A stretch of 64,000 nt of DNA, from positions 19,739 through 83,738 of the forward strand of contig JAFUOJ010000003.1 of NCBI GenBank assembly GCA_017481945.1, read 5' to 3'. Under the pieces are notes generated by a model that saw nothing but the letters and a program-made list of their open reading frames with translations, was not told the origin of the DNA and made no database searches. Source of the DNA: Parabacteroides sp. Its GTDB lineage: Bacteria > Bacteroidota > Bacteroidia > Bacteroidales > Tannerellaceae. A program made the position numbers and the translations under genes. Shown piece by piece: positions 25,484 to 34,806 of the stretch (positions within the stretch are counted from its first letter, which is position 1; every line of letters starts with the position of its first letter).

Positions 25484-25683
25484 AAAATTCTACTTAAACG
25501 TGTGTTTAAATAGAATCTGCGGCGTAGATTCGTTTTAAAACGTTGTTTGTAACGAATCTGTCAGGTAGATTCTATTTAAAACAGTGTCTGAAACGAATCT
25601 ACCTCATAGATTCGTTTTGAAGCGTGGTGTAAAACGAATCTATGAGGTAGAAACGATCAGAAACGGTATTTTAAACGATTCTA
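25484..25683. repeat. Tandem array of five 41-bp imperfect palindromes
   Basis: Units begin at 25484, 25525, 25566, 25607 and 25648 (last unit 36 bp). Units 2-4 share TAGATTC at the start and ACGAATCT near position 36; consensus roughly TAGATTCGTTTTAAAAC, then G-rich loop, then GAAACGAATCTACCTCA. Each unit is itself an inverted repeat; unit 4 has perfect 12-bp arms TAGATTCGTTTT / AAAACGAATCTA. The junction ACGAATCTA-CCTCA-TAGATTCGT is also palindromic, so two alternative hairpin registers exist. The array fills the space from the AraC-type start to the stop codon of the S37 peptidase. There are no spacers, so it is not CRISPR. Confidence 0.85.
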
Positions 25684-26973
25684 TTACTCAGCAAGCCACT
25701 GATTGATTTGTGTGAGGATTTTCTCTTTGATTTCTTCCGGCATATTGCCTATGCGAGCCAAATGGCTGCCTTCGGGCTGGATATATACCTGTAAATTCTT
25801 CTTTCCTTTGAACGTGGGGACGCGCGTAGCACTCCACGGGTCGATTTCGCCATAGATGAAAATCATTTTCGGGTCATTTTCTTTCAAGAAATTATAGACC
25901 TTGTGATACAATTCCGGGCGGAACTCGATTTTGTCTACTAACTCCTTCGGAAGCATGATTTTATTCAGATACCCCTTGCTGCTTTCGATGGTCAGGTATT
26001 TTTTGAACGGTTTCGTGTCATACCCGTAGTAACCTAACTCGCGGGCAGCTTGTACGAAGAAAGAAATGTAAGGTTGATCTTCCGCGAAGTATTCAGGACC
26101 GCTGATTTCTACCAGATGGTTGAACAGAGCCTTTGTGTCCGAAGCGCAAGAGGGAATTTTGCTGCTCGGAGTACCCCACTGCCACAACGCAAATGGATAT
26201 TCTAAGACGCAATAATCCAGCACTTCCGGCAGGCTGATTCGGAACTGATATTTCTTTTCTTGACAAAATGTTTCCAACAGCGGAACGATTTCAGCCTTGC
26301 GTTTGAGGATTTCTTTCTGAAAAGCTTCGATTCGTTTGCGGTCTTTCTTTGTGCCGACTTTACGCAGGAACGGTTCGTGGCGTCCATCTTCGACCCCGCG
26401 GTTCAAAGGCGCCACGTAAGGAACCGAGAAGTCTACATCGTCCGGGAAGAAGGCGCGATAGAGGCAAGTCGTCTGGCCTCCTTTGCTGATCCCCGTACTG
26501 ATCCATTTACCGGTATAAAGCTTCTTGAACGTCTGATTGATACGGTGCAGGTCGTACGCCGAGTTTTCCGCCGTCAAGTAGTCCCAGTTACAGGGATTGG
26601 GCGTTGATTCGAGGAAGTAACGATACTCGACAAAGATCATATTGGCATTCAACAGCTTGGAAAGTTCCTCCTGGTAGCGAGGACTGAATGCGTAGGCAGC
26701 ACCGTAGCCTTCTGTAATCAAGATAGTCGGACGGTCGAAGCCGACATGCGAGAGGATGACGCGCTGCGTGAAAGTACCTGCCGAGGGATTCTGATGGTCT
26801 AACGGCTGAGTGATTCGCACGACATACTTCTCGGTGAAGTGGTCAGATTCCAATTTTTCGATTTGACTAATGCCTGCCAAAGAGGCTAATTTCTCTTTAA
26901 GCTCCTGTGCATGGCTGTTGACAGCGATGAAGAGTAGGAACAGGAGCAGGAGGGAGTTGAAAGTCCGTTTCAT
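25684..26973 (-). CDS. S37-family (PS-10-type) tripeptidyl aminopeptidase-like protein
   Basis: 429 residues with a signal peptide (LLLLFLLFIAVNSHAQE). The sequence fits peptidase family S37 (PF05576, Streptomyces PS-10 type), alpha/beta hydrolase clan SC: ITQPLDHQNPSAGTFTQRV, TEGYGAAYAF, EYRYFLESTPNPCNWDYLT, nucleophile Ser163 in TGISKGGQT, Asp in IYGEIDPWSATR and His in PEGSHLARIGN. It is expected to release tripeptides or cleave prolyl peptides outside the inner membrane. The stop codon abuts the 41-bp array. It starts 3 bp after queG and probably shares its transcript. Confidence 0.85.
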   Translation of the reverse strand: MKRTFNSLLLLFLLFIAVNSHAQELKEKLASLAGISQIEKLESDHFTEKYVVRITQPLDHQNPSAGTFTQRVILSHVGFDRPTILITEGYGAAYAFSPRYQEELSKLLNANMIFVEYRYFLESTPNPCNWDYLTAENSAYDLHRINQTFKKLYTGKWISTGISKGGQTTCLYRAFFPDDVDFSVPYVAPLNRGVEDGRHEPFLRKVGTKKDRKRIEAFQKEILKRKAEIVPLLETFCQEKKYQFRISLPEVLDYCVLEYPFALWQWGTPSSKIPSCASDTKALFNHLVEISGPEYFAEDQPYISFFVQAARELGYYGYDTKPFKKYLTIESSKGYLNKIMLPKELVDKIEFRPELYHKVYNFLKENDPKMIFIYGEIDPWSATRVPTFKGKKNLQVYIQPEGSHLARIGNMPEEIKEKILTQINQWLAE

Positions 26974-26976
26974 TTC

Positions 26977-27918
26977 TTATTCTTTTAAGTTGTTTATATT
27001 CCGCAGTAATCCTTCGTATTTTGCCCGTTTGACAGCGGATCCGGCAAAGATACGATTATAATCCTCGCGAGAAAAGTCCGTTAAGTCCTCTTTTCTGAGG
27101 GCTAAAAGGGCCGGAGAGGGGTGGAACGCTTCGATTGTCGTAGGTTGCGCAAAGCGATTCCACGGACAGACCTCTTGACAGGTGTTGCACCCGTAAAGAC
27201 GGTTGCCCAAGCAGGAGGCTTGCTCGCTCGGAATCTCGCCTCGGTTTTCTATGGTCAAGTAAGAGAGACATTTGTTTGCATTCAACCGTTTAGGCCGCTC
27301 TAAAGCTCCGGTGGGGCAGGCGTCTAAACAGCGGGTACACTTTCCGCAGCGGTTTCTTTGCGGAGAGTCATATTCGTCTACCTCGAAAGTAGTCACAATC
27401 TCGCCTAAGAAGAAAAAGGAGCCTTTTCCGGGAATAATCAGGTTCGTGTTCTTCCCGATCCATCCTAAACCGGCTCGCCAAGCCCAATAACGTTCGAGAA
27501 TGGGGGCAGAATCGGTGAAAAAGCGAGCTGTAGGCCGATCAGCCTCTGGGAGGGATTGCGCCGTTGAGGAGTCAATGATTTGCTGATACAGCTTGCTTAA
27601 TAACTCTTTGACGACGACGTGATAATCCTTGCCATAGGCATAATAGGCGATGTGAGGAGCTTCTGCCGGTAAGGAGGCTTTCGGATAGTAGTTGAGAGCA
27701 ACGGAGATGACACTCTTGGCTCCTTCGACCAGCCCGGAAGGATTCAAGCGGATTGCCCGGTAGTTCTCCATGTATTTCATGCCGGCATGACAGCCTTCGG
27801 CAATCCATTGGTCGAAATACTGTGCTTCACTCTCTGCGGAAGCTACGGGAGCAATGCCGCAAGCGGTGAAACCGAGTGTTTGGGCTTTCGCCTTGATGAG
27901 TTGGGAGGAGTAGAGCAT
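26977..27918 (-). CDS. queG: Epoxyqueuosine reductase
   Basis: 313 residues. QueG carries out the last step of queuosine synthesis, reducing epoxyqueuosine in tRNA with cobalamin and two 4Fe-4S clusters. The cluster motifs are CGKCTRCLDACPTGAL near residue 191 and YGCNTCQEVCPWN near 243. N-terminal cobalamin-domain segments (MKYMENYRAIRLNPSGLVEG, YGKDYHVV) are present. It is the shorter form without the C-terminal HEAT repeats of E. coli QueG. Gap of 13 bp to the deacetylase gene upstream, so it is part of a minus-strand operon from 31784 to 25684. Confidence 0.95.
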   Translation of the reverse strand: MLYSSQLIKAKAQTLGFTACGIAPVASAESEAQYFDQWIAEGCHAGMKYMENYRAIRLNPSGLVEGAKSVISVALNYYPKASLPAEAPHIAYYAYGKDYHVVVKELLSKLYQQIIDSSTAQSLPEADRPTARFFTDSAPILERYWAWRAGLGWIGKNTNLIIPGKGSFFFLGEIVTTFEVDEYDSPQRNRCGKCTRCLDACPTGALERPKRLNANKCLSYLTIENRGEIPSEQASCLGNRLYGCNTCQEVCPWNRFAQPTTIEAFHPSPALLALRKEDLTDFSREDYNRIFAGSAVKRAKYEGLLRNINNLKE

Positions 27919-27931
27919 ACGTTATGCCGGA

Positions 27932-28543
27932 TTAATCGAAGGTTTTAAACTCATAGCCTTGGCTCAGGAGCCATTCAACGGCACGAGGCATGGCAATACG
28001 CATATTTCTTTCAGCCTTCAATGAATCATGAAAAACAATGACAGAACCGTTGCGCGTGTACTTCTTGACGTTTTCAAAAACCTCTTCCGGGTTCAAATGG
28101 GGACTGTAATCGCGAGTTACAACGTCCCACATGATAATCTTGTACAATTTCCGCAAGGCAAGGACCTGGGGGAAACGCATGTGCCCGTGTGGAGGTCGGA
28201 AAAGGGAACTTTGAATATACCCGGCAGCCTTTTCAACGTTGGCTAAGTAGTTTTTGGTCCAAAAACGAATGCCCTGAATGTGGTTGAAAGTATGATTTCC
28301 TACCCGATGGCCACGATCAAGGAGCATTTGATAGGTTTCCGGATGTTTGCGGACGTTATCACCTACGCAGAAAAAAGTCGCTTTCACGCCGTAGTGATCC
28401 AATACGTCCAAAACCCAAGGGGTAACCTCGGGGATTGGGCCATCGTCAAAAGTGAGATAGACACACTTTTTCGGAGCCGGAATCCGCCAGGTTACCCCTG
28501 GAAATAGGACCCTGTAAAACCAGGGTGGTTGTTCGATAAACAT
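27932..28543 (-). CDS. Polysaccharide deacetylase (NodB/CE4 family)
   Basis: 203 residues from ATG at 28543, one base after the stop of the DUF2723 gene; a longer frame upstream would run inside that gene. The NodB domain shows VYLTFDDGPIPEVTPWVLD near residue 32 (metal and catalytic Asp), RGHRVGNHTFNH (metal His), SLFRPPHGHMRFPQ, IMWDVVTRDYSP and VIVFHDS. It removes acetyl (N- or O-) groups from an envelope polymer such as peptidoglycan or a glycan. No signal peptide is obvious, but one hydrophobic patch (WFYRVLFPGV) is present at the N-terminus. Confidence 0.9.
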   Translation of the reverse strand: MFIEQPPWFYRVLFPGVTWRIPAPKKCVYLTFDDGPIPEVTPWVLDVLDHYGVKATFFCVGDNVRKHPETYQMLLDRGHRVGNHTFNHIQGIRFWTKNYLANVEKAAGYIQSSLFRPPHGHMRFPQVLALRKLYKIIMWDVVTRDYSPHLNPEEVFENVKKYTRNGSVIVFHDSLKAERNMRIAMPRAVEWLLSQGYEFKTFD

Positions 28544-28544
28544 A

Positions 28545-31500
28545 TTATTCTTTACGAACAGAACCGTAAGCCATACGGAAGTTGTCAAACTCTTCCTGGT
28601 ATTTCTTACCGAATTCTGGATTGTAATGTTTGCTAACTAATAGAACTTGATTCAATACAGCCAGATTATGTTGCAAATCAGATTCAACAGAAGCTAATTG
28701 AGCCGGATTCAAGCGGAACAACCAATCGATGGTACGAATTGCGTCGTCGGCAATGCCTGTGAATACCTCTTCTGCCTTTTCTTTCTGTCCTAACGCATAA
28801 TAGAGTTCGCCGGTAGAAAGGGCTGTATAATCCAACGGTACATTTTCAGGCGGAAGAACTTCCATACATTTGTCTAAGACTTTCAATGCTTTGTCATTCT
28901 TTCCTTCCTTGATTAAAGCTTCTGCCAACTTGTTAAACAACATCATACGGTAGCTTTTACACATACGCATAACGTTTTCATCCAAGTAGATACCGGGCTT
29001 TTCTACGCCACCCCATTTGAATTTGTTCATGACGTTGTCATACATCTTCTCGGTGTTGATGGCTTTGTTTGCCTGCTTTGGAACGATTTGGTAAGCTAAA
29101 CCGGTCTGTTCAAAGTAGCCGTCTAAGTTGATAAACTGGTCCGGACTAACGGTAATCGCATAGTAAATAGGACGCTCGAAATTGTTGGTCTGCAACATGT
29201 CGAGAATAGTCAGTTCCTGTTTACCCAAAGCATTTTTACCTTGCAGATTGATATTGATTTGATCTACCAAACCATCTGTCTTGCCTCCTAAAGCTTTCGC
29301 ACCTGCTATTGAATCAACCTTGTAGTATAAACGGTCTGTCGGGATGTAATCCAACTCTTGATTCAATCCGGGGATCTTTTTGAACTTCGGATCATCACTG
29401 CGGACGAAATTCAAGGCTGTGTTCAACTCTATGGAATCTCTCGTGAGCGGAACAATGTAAGCAGCGTCACGAGTACCTTGGATATACTGTTCGCGTGTCC
29501 ATGTGATAGGTAACGGAGCAGATTCATACGCCTGCTTCTTCATTTGGTCGATATACCAGTCGGTCTGCAGATAACTTGTGTTGCAGACACGTACATCGGT
29601 ACGAATACCCTCTACTTCTTGGGCGTACCACAATGGGAAAGTATCGTTATCACCGTTGGTAAAGATAACCGCATTCGGTTCGCAGGATTCCAGATAGTTT
29701 GCTCCGAAGTCGCGACAAACATAACGGCCGGAACGATCGTGATCATCCCAGTTTTGTGCTGCCATCTGAATCGGAATGAATAGACAAACGATTGTAGCGA
29801 TGGAACCGGATAAAACCGGATTGGCCTTTACATATCTTTCCAAACCTTTAGCTATGGCTGCGACACCGAATCCAATCCAGATACAGAACGCATAAAAAGA
29901 ACCTGCATAAGCGTAATCTCGTTCTCGCGGTTGATAAGGAGTCTGGTTCAGATACAATACGATTGCCAAGCCGGTCATGAAGAATAGGAAGAAGGTTACC
30001 CAGAAACTTTGGATTCCCTTTTCTCCTGAATAGGCTTGGAACAAAAGACCTAAAATACCCAGCAGAAGGGGCAGCATATAATAAACGTTGTGACCCTTGT
30101 TGTTCGCAATATCATTCGGCATATCTTCTTGCGGACCAACCAAGGCTTCGTCGATGAATGGAATACCGGAAATCCAGTTTCCTTTCATGATGTCACCATG
30201 TCCTTGGATGTCATTCTGACGTCCGGCAAAGTTCCACATGAAATAACGCCAATACATGAAGTTCACCTGATAAGCAAAGAAGAAGCGTAGGTTTTCGGCA
30301 AAGGTAGGCTTCATGACGCTCTTGACTTCACCGCAATAGTTGTATTTTACAGGTTGACCTTTTACCTGTGCCCATTCTTTGTAAGCCTCAACATGGCGTG
30401 GATCGGAACTGAACATACGTGGGAAAAGCATATTCAATTCGTCTACATATTGGTATTCTTCGTCGTAGCGAGAGACATAATAGCGATCCTTTTCGTTCTT
30501 ATCTTTCTTAATGACGCGGCTCCAAACCGGTTCGCCCTCTTTGATGACAGGAACACAAGTACCTCCTTTATTTTCTCTCTGTACCTCAGAGACGAAAGTC
30601 TGACCGTAAAGCAAAGGTGTTTTTCCGTATTGTTCGCGAGCTAAATAGGTACGCAAAGTGAAAATATCGCTGGGAGCATTCTGATTCATTGGCGTGTCTG
30701 CTGTAGCACGAATCAAAGTCAATGCGTAAGAAGAATATCCCACAACGATAACCATTAAACTAACCAAAATGGTATTTAATGTTTTGATATTTACTTTTGA
30801 ACTCTTGAATAGGAAGAAACTTAAAGCGGCAGTCAAAAGAATGGCTAAGACATATCCACTTCCGATAAAAGGAATACCGACCAAGACGATAGAGAGGATA
30901 AATGCCACTTTCATGCGTATCGGATGAATTTCATCGCGCATTGTTTCCCAAATAGACCAAATCAAGACGCCTGCGACAATAAAGACATACGCAAATACAC
31001 CAGAATTGTAAGGCATACCTAAAACGTTTACGAATAATAGTTCAAAATAACCACAGACTTCTACCAATCCTTGTACGACACCATACATCATTAAAGCAAT
31101 GATTGCGAAAGAAATCAGTAAGGCCACCAACGTTCCTTTCATTGTCGGATTGGGGTATTTCTTGTAGTAATAAACCAATACGATGGCAGGAATACACAAT
31201 AGGTTCAGTAGGTGCACACCAATACTTAATCCCATTAAATAGGCGATCAAAACGATCCAGCGGTCTGCATGAGGTTTATCTGCAACCGCTTCCCATTTGA
31301 GAATTAACCAGAATACCACCGCGGTGAAAAGGGATGAATAGGCATATACTTCTCCCTCTACAGCACTGAACCAGAATGTATCACTAAAAGTATAAGCTAA
31401 AGCACCAACTAAACCGCTACCCATGATGGTAATGATTTGTCCTAAAGTTGGTTCTCCATTTTCTTTTACGATAATTTTACGTGCCAAATGGGTAATACTC

Positions 31501-31784
31501 CAGAAAAGGAATAAGATTGTCAAAGCACTGAATAGAGCTGACATAATGTTTACCATTTTAGCGACGGAAGCACTGTCTGAAGCGAGTTGTGTAAATAGGT
31601 TCGCTGTTAACATAAAGAAAGGCGCTCCGGGGGGATGTCCTACTTCCAATTTGTAAGCCGAAGAAATGAACTCGCCGCAATCCCAAAAGCTGGCGGTAGG
31701 TTCAATCGTCATCAAATAAACGGTTGAGGCAATGGCAAAGACAATCCAGCCTAACACGTTGTCGATTAGTTTGTATTTTCCCAT
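28545..31784 (-). CDS. DUF2723 protein, glycosyltransferase-like (protein O-mannosyltransferase-like)
   Basis: 1079 residues. The N-terminal 650 residues carry about 13 membrane helices and the DUF2723 signature (TVYLMTIEPTASFWDCGEFI, YKLEVGHPPGAPFF) with the acidic loop typical of GT-C lipid-phospho-sugar transferases. The C-terminal 400 residues are soluble (VIFTNGDNDTFPLWYAQEVE) with helical repeats at the end (LSTGELYYALGQKEKAEEV). It may act in general protein O-glycosylation of Bacteroidetes, which modifies exported proteins; that link is an inference from family literature. A TACCTTTG box lies on the minus strand at 31849-31856. It is the first gene of the deacetylase, queG, S37 run. 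Confidence 0.88.
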   Translation of the reverse strand: MGKYKLIDNVLGWIVFAIASTVYLMTIEPTASFWDCGEFISSAYKLEVGHPPGAPFFMLTANLFTQLASDSASVAKMVNIMSALFSALTILFLFWSITHLARKIIVKENGEPTLGQIITIMGSGLVGALAYTFSDTFWFSAVEGEVYAYSSLFTAVVFWLILKWEAVADKPHADRWIVLIAYLMGLSIGVHLLNLLCIPAIVLVYYYKKYPNPTMKGTLVALLISFAIIALMMYGVVQGLVEVCGYFELLFVNVLGMPYNSGVFAYVFIVAGVLIWSIWETMRDEIHPIRMKVAFILSIVLVGIPFIGSGYVLAILLTAALSFFLFKSSKVNIKTLNTILVSLMVIVVGYSSYALTLIRATADTPMNQNAPSDIFTLRTYLAREQYGKTPLLYGQTFVSEVQRENKGGTCVPVIKEGEPVWSRVIKKDKNEKDRYYVSRYDEEYQYVDELNMLFPRMFSSDPRHVEAYKEWAQVKGQPVKYNYCGEVKSVMKPTFAENLRFFFAYQVNFMYWRYFMWNFAGRQNDIQGHGDIMKGNWISGIPFIDEALVGPQEDMPNDIANNKGHNVYYMLPLLLGILGLLFQAYSGEKGIQSFWVTFFLFFMTGLAIVLYLNQTPYQPRERDYAYAGSFYAFCIWIGFGVAAIAKGLERYVKANPVLSGSIATIVCLFIPIQMAAQNWDDHDRSGRYVCRDFGANYLESCEPNAVIFTNGDNDTFPLWYAQEVEGIRTDVRVCNTSYLQTDWYIDQMKKQAYESAPLPITWTREQYIQGTRDAAYIVPLTRDSIELNTALNFVRSDDPKFKKIPGLNQELDYIPTDRLYYKVDSIAGAKALGGKTDGLVDQININLQGKNALGKQELTILDMLQTNNFERPIYYAITVSPDQFINLDGYFEQTGLAYQIVPKQANKAINTEKMYDNVMNKFKWGGVEKPGIYLDENVMRMCKSYRMMLFNKLAEALIKEGKNDKALKVLDKCMEVLPPENVPLDYTALSTGELYYALGQKEKAEEVFTGIADDAIRTIDWLFRLNPAQLASVESDLQHNLAVLNQVLLVSKHYNPEFGKKYQEEFDNFRMAYGSVRKE

Positions 31785-31916
31785 ACTTTATATAAAGTGT
31801 AATAATGATTTGCTACTACTTTGCTTTCTATGCACAAACAAGCGACCGCAAAGGTAAGCATTTACATGTAATACAGTGGTCTTGATATACTATAAATTGT
31901 GTGAAGAAATTAATAA

Positions 31917-32075
31917 AGGCTGGAGGTTCTTCAAGAATATAAACTTCCTAATTATCAGTTTAACTTTTTAGATTATTTCCCTGTAAAGGAAGGAATATTG
32001 ACTTTTGGAAATAATCCGTTGAATGAATCCATTTCTTATGAAAAGATTGTTTTCTATAAAATCAAAGTGAAGTAA
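31917..32075 (+). pseudogene. C-terminal remnant of a propeller-type protein
   Basis: After a TAA at 31914, an open stretch of 52 codons ends at TAA 32073: RLEVLQEYKLPNYQFNFLDY, FPVKEGILTFGNNPLNESIS, YEKIVFYKIKVK. There is no start codon or promoter, yet it reads like the end of a beta-propeller lipoprotein (DUF4221 or 6-bladed type: ... GNNPLNE ... EKIVFYKIKV). It is probably all that is left of a deleted gene. 31785-31916 holds only the DUF2723 promoter and AT-rich sequence. Confidence 0.5.
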
Positions 32076-32076
32076 A

Positions 32077-32172
32077 ATGAAAATACCTAATAAACCATTT
32101 CTGTTTTCTTCGGGAGCTATTTTATTTGGCTTATTAGGTAATTCAAAATGGGACAGGAGCTATTTATCCTAA
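32077..32172 (+). pseudogene. Short truncated ORF following the remnant
   Basis: ATG at 32077, one base after the previous stop, opens 31 codons (MKIPNKPFLFSSGAILFGLL, GNSKWDRSYLS) that overlap the 3-prime end of ilvA by 9 bases. The beginning resembles an N-terminal membrane or signal segment cut short. It appears to be the start of the next gene of the lost operon, with its remainder deleted where ilvA now ends. Confidence 0.35.
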
Positions 32173-33363
32173 GATAATCTTATATCCTTTGGATGTTAGA
32201 ACCTGTTGAATTTCATCTATGTGTTGTTGGTTACGAGTCTCCATTTCAAGACGTAAATAACAACCGTTAATATCTGTAGTATGACTGACACGTTCATGAT
32301 GAACGGATACGATGTTTGCTCCAGTGGCTGCAATGATTTTTGAAACATGCTGTAATTGTCCCGGTTTATCAACCAATTCAAGAGTCATTGTACAAGAACG
32401 ACCAGATTTTTGTAAACCACGCCCGATCACACGGGATAGGATGGTTACGTCAATATTTCCACCAGACACTAAACAGATTGTTTTCTTTCCTTTGATAGGC
32501 ACCTTATTAAACATTGCAGCTGCGACAGCGACTGCACCAGCACCTTCTGCTATCATTTTATGGCGCTCGATAAGGGCTAAAATAGCTGTAGAGATTTCAT
32601 CGTCGTTTACGGTGACAATGTCATCTACATATTTTTGACAATATTCAAAAGTGTGTTCACCCGGTTCTTTGACAGCAATACCGTCTGCTATTGTACGTAC
32701 AAATCCTAATTTCTCAATCTTATGGTGCTCAATGGAAGTAACCATGCTTGGAGCTCCACTTGCTTGTACTCCATATACTTTAATGTTAGGATTTAAGTTT
32801 TTTATCGCAAAAGCAACTCCGGAAATTAATCCACCACCTCCGATTGGGACGATGACAGCTTCTACATCAGGAAGTTGTTCGAGCAACTCTAAACCAATGG
32901 TACCCTGTCCGGCAATTACATCTTCATCATCAAACGGATGGACAAATGTGTATCCCTTTTCGTCTCGTAATTGCAATGCTTTTTGGTAAGCGTCGTCATA
33001 GACACCTTCTACTAAGCAAACGTCAGCCCCATACCATTTTGTAGATTCTACTTTAGAGATAGGAGCGTTATCCGGTAAACAAATGAGAGATTTGATCCCC
33101 TGCGTAGTAGCGGCTAAAGCCACTCCTTGAGCATGATTACCGGCAGAACAAGCAACAACACCTCGTGCTTTTTCTTCTTCCGTCAGTTGAGAGATTTTAA
33201 AGCAGGCACCACGAACTTTGAATGAACCTGTGACTTGTAAGTTTTCAGGTTTGAGATAGATGTTACTTTCGGGATTAATATGGGGAGCATTAATTAAATC
33301 CGTCCGACGGATTACATTTTTTAAGGCATACGAAGCCTGATAAATTCTATCGAGTGTCAACAT
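32164..33363 (-). CDS. ilvA: Threonine ammonia-lyase (threonine dehydratase)
   Basis: 399 residues from ATG at 33363. A longer frame from TTG at 33390 is rejected because that TTG is part of the TATACCTTTG promoter box (33388-33397). PLP enzyme of the beta family: Lys49 in TGSFKVRGA, ACSAGNHAQGVALAA, phosphate loop VPIGGGGLISGVAF, SGGNIDVTILSR. A C-terminal ACT domain (about residues 325-399, MTLELVDKPGQLQHVSKIIA) suggests allosteric control. It turns threonine into 2-oxobutyrate plus ammonia, feeding isoleucine synthesis or propionate formation. Single-gene unit; 33391-33581 contains only promoter-like AT-rich sequence. Confidence 0.94.
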   Translation of the reverse strand: MLTLDRIYQASYALKNVIRRTDLINAPHINPESNIYLKPENLQVTGSFKVRGACFKISQLTEEEKARGVVACSAGNHAQGVALAATTQGIKSLICLPDNAPISKVESTKWYGADVCLVEGVYDDAYQKALQLRDEKGYTFVHPFDDEDVIAGQGTIGLELLEQLPDVEAVIVPIGGGGLISGVAFAIKNLNPNIKVYGVQASGAPSMVTSIEHHKIEKLGFVRTIADGIAVKEPGEHTFEYCQKYVDDIVTVNDDEISTAILALIERHKMIAEGAGAVAVAAAMFNKVPIKGKKTICLVSGGNIDVTILSRVIGRGLQKSGRSCTMTLELVDKPGQLQHVSKIIAATGANIVSVHHERVSHTTDINGCYLRLEMETRNQQHIDEIQQVLTSKGYKIILG

Positions 33364-33581
33364 TTTTTTCTTTGTTAAAAAACGAGGCAAAGGTATAAAA
33401 CCTGATAGAAGTTGTTAACAAGAGATTGTTAATAGTTCTATAGATTATTAGAAATGATGTGAATATTTCAACAAAAAAGCGAATGAGTCTATTTAAAAAA
33501 TATAAATACGGTACGAATAAAAGGGTATTAATTATGGGTTTATTATATTCGTAAAAATATTAGATAAACAATGATTTATAT

Positions 33582-34714
33582 ATGAAAATCACATTGCTAT
33601 TTCTGATAAGTTTAAGTCTTATTGCTTGTAATTCTTTAAAAGAAGAGAATTTATTAGGGAAAGAAATATTTTTTTAGAGTATAAAGAACCGATTGAACAG
33701 TTGAGCTTATTACAAAATAAAAGGTATATACCTCTTGAGACAACAAAAGAGTGTTTGTTTACAGAAATAACTCAACTTTTTTGTACCTCTAAAGAAATAT
33801 TTGTGTTTGACCTTTATACACAAAGTGTTTATATTTTTGATTATGCAGGTAAATTTCAAAGGAAATTACATAAGACAGGACAAGGTCCCGGGGAGTATAC
33901 CATGATAACCGCTATAACTGTAAATGAGAATACTCATCGAATATCTGTTGTAAACCTTGGGTGTAATATTCTATCTTATAATATAGAGTCTCTTGAATTT
34001 ATTGACGAACAGAAAATAGAAGCTGTTACTGTTGAAGAAGATGATGAAATGGAATATTATTCATATAATTCTCTTCCTTCGACTAAAAATGGTGTTAGTT
34101 ATAAGCATCACATTATAAAATATGATAAAGAAGGAAATGTTGAAAAAACATTCCTCCCGATTGAATTTGAAAGTGGATATATTATGCGACCCATTTATCG
34201 TTTTTACCGAAATAGTAATAGATTATTTACTTATTTACCATATACTTCTAATGTATATGAAATAACAAAAGATACTTGTGTTTTATATTATACTATGAAA
34301 TATGAGAATCTTTCTTATCCTTCACTTGAATATCTTAATTCAGTACAAAAAGCTGGTAAAAATTATGTAAATGAACTGTCTAATGAAAAATATATTTATA
34401 ATGTACAATTAGTTGAAAATAAAAATTTTATAACTTCTTTGTTTGATGTGGGAAGAAATGCTTATTTAGGTGTTTACAATAAAAAAACTGATAAAGGTTA
34501 TTATTTCCCCAAACAACGAAATGGAGAACTCTTATATAATATTGATTATTTACAGATAATAAGTTCTCATGATGATGATTTTATATCTGTTATAAAACCT
34601 ACAAGTATAGATAAAGAGTCTGAAGTTATGGATAAAGGACTTAAAGATGTTTTATTGATAGAGGAAGAGGATAGTAACCCGATCCTCCTGTTCTTTCAAT
34701 TAAAAGAAGATTAG
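33582..34714 (+). pseudogene. 6-bladed beta-propeller lipoprotein with a one-base frameshift in a T7 tract
   Basis: ATG at 33582 begins a clean lipoprotein signal: MKITLLFLISLSLIACNSLK. That frame ends at TAG 33675-33677, immediately after seven T residues (33669-33675). In the plus-2 frame the protein continues: LEYKEPIEQLSLLQNKRYIP, LETTKECLF, then the propeller KTGQGPGEYTMITAITV, and runs to 34714. One extra T (T8) would give an intact protein of about 377 residues, of the 6-bladed propeller type common beside NVEALA peptides and other Bacteroidales lipoproteins. The rest of the frame (338 codons) is undamaged. So this is a recent mutation, a phase-variable tract or a sequencing error. Without the repair, translation from an internal TTG at 33701 would lack the signal peptide. 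Confidence 0.8.
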
Positions 34715-34736
34715 ATAAGAGAAGATAAAAAGGCAT

Positions 34737-34755
34737 AGAGAAAGTTTCTCTTTTT
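34737..34755 (+). terminator. Small intrinsic terminator
   Basis: AGAGAAA (34737-34743), one base, TTTCTCT (34745-34751), then TTTT. A one-base apical gap means the real loop takes the inner pairs. It separates the propeller gene from the topoisomerase gene. Confidence 0.5.
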
Positions 34756-34806
34756 ACTATTTCGTTAAGATTTTGTATATTTACAGCCTAATACCCGGGA
34801 GTTGTT

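Noticed and set aside
25484-25683. CRISPR array
   Set aside because: The 41-bp units follow each other with no variable spacers and are themselves palindromic over their full length; no cas genes are in the window.
33364-33390. TTG start 9 codons upstream for ilvA
   Set aside because: The TTG is part of the TATACCTTTG promoter element, so it is not in the transcript.
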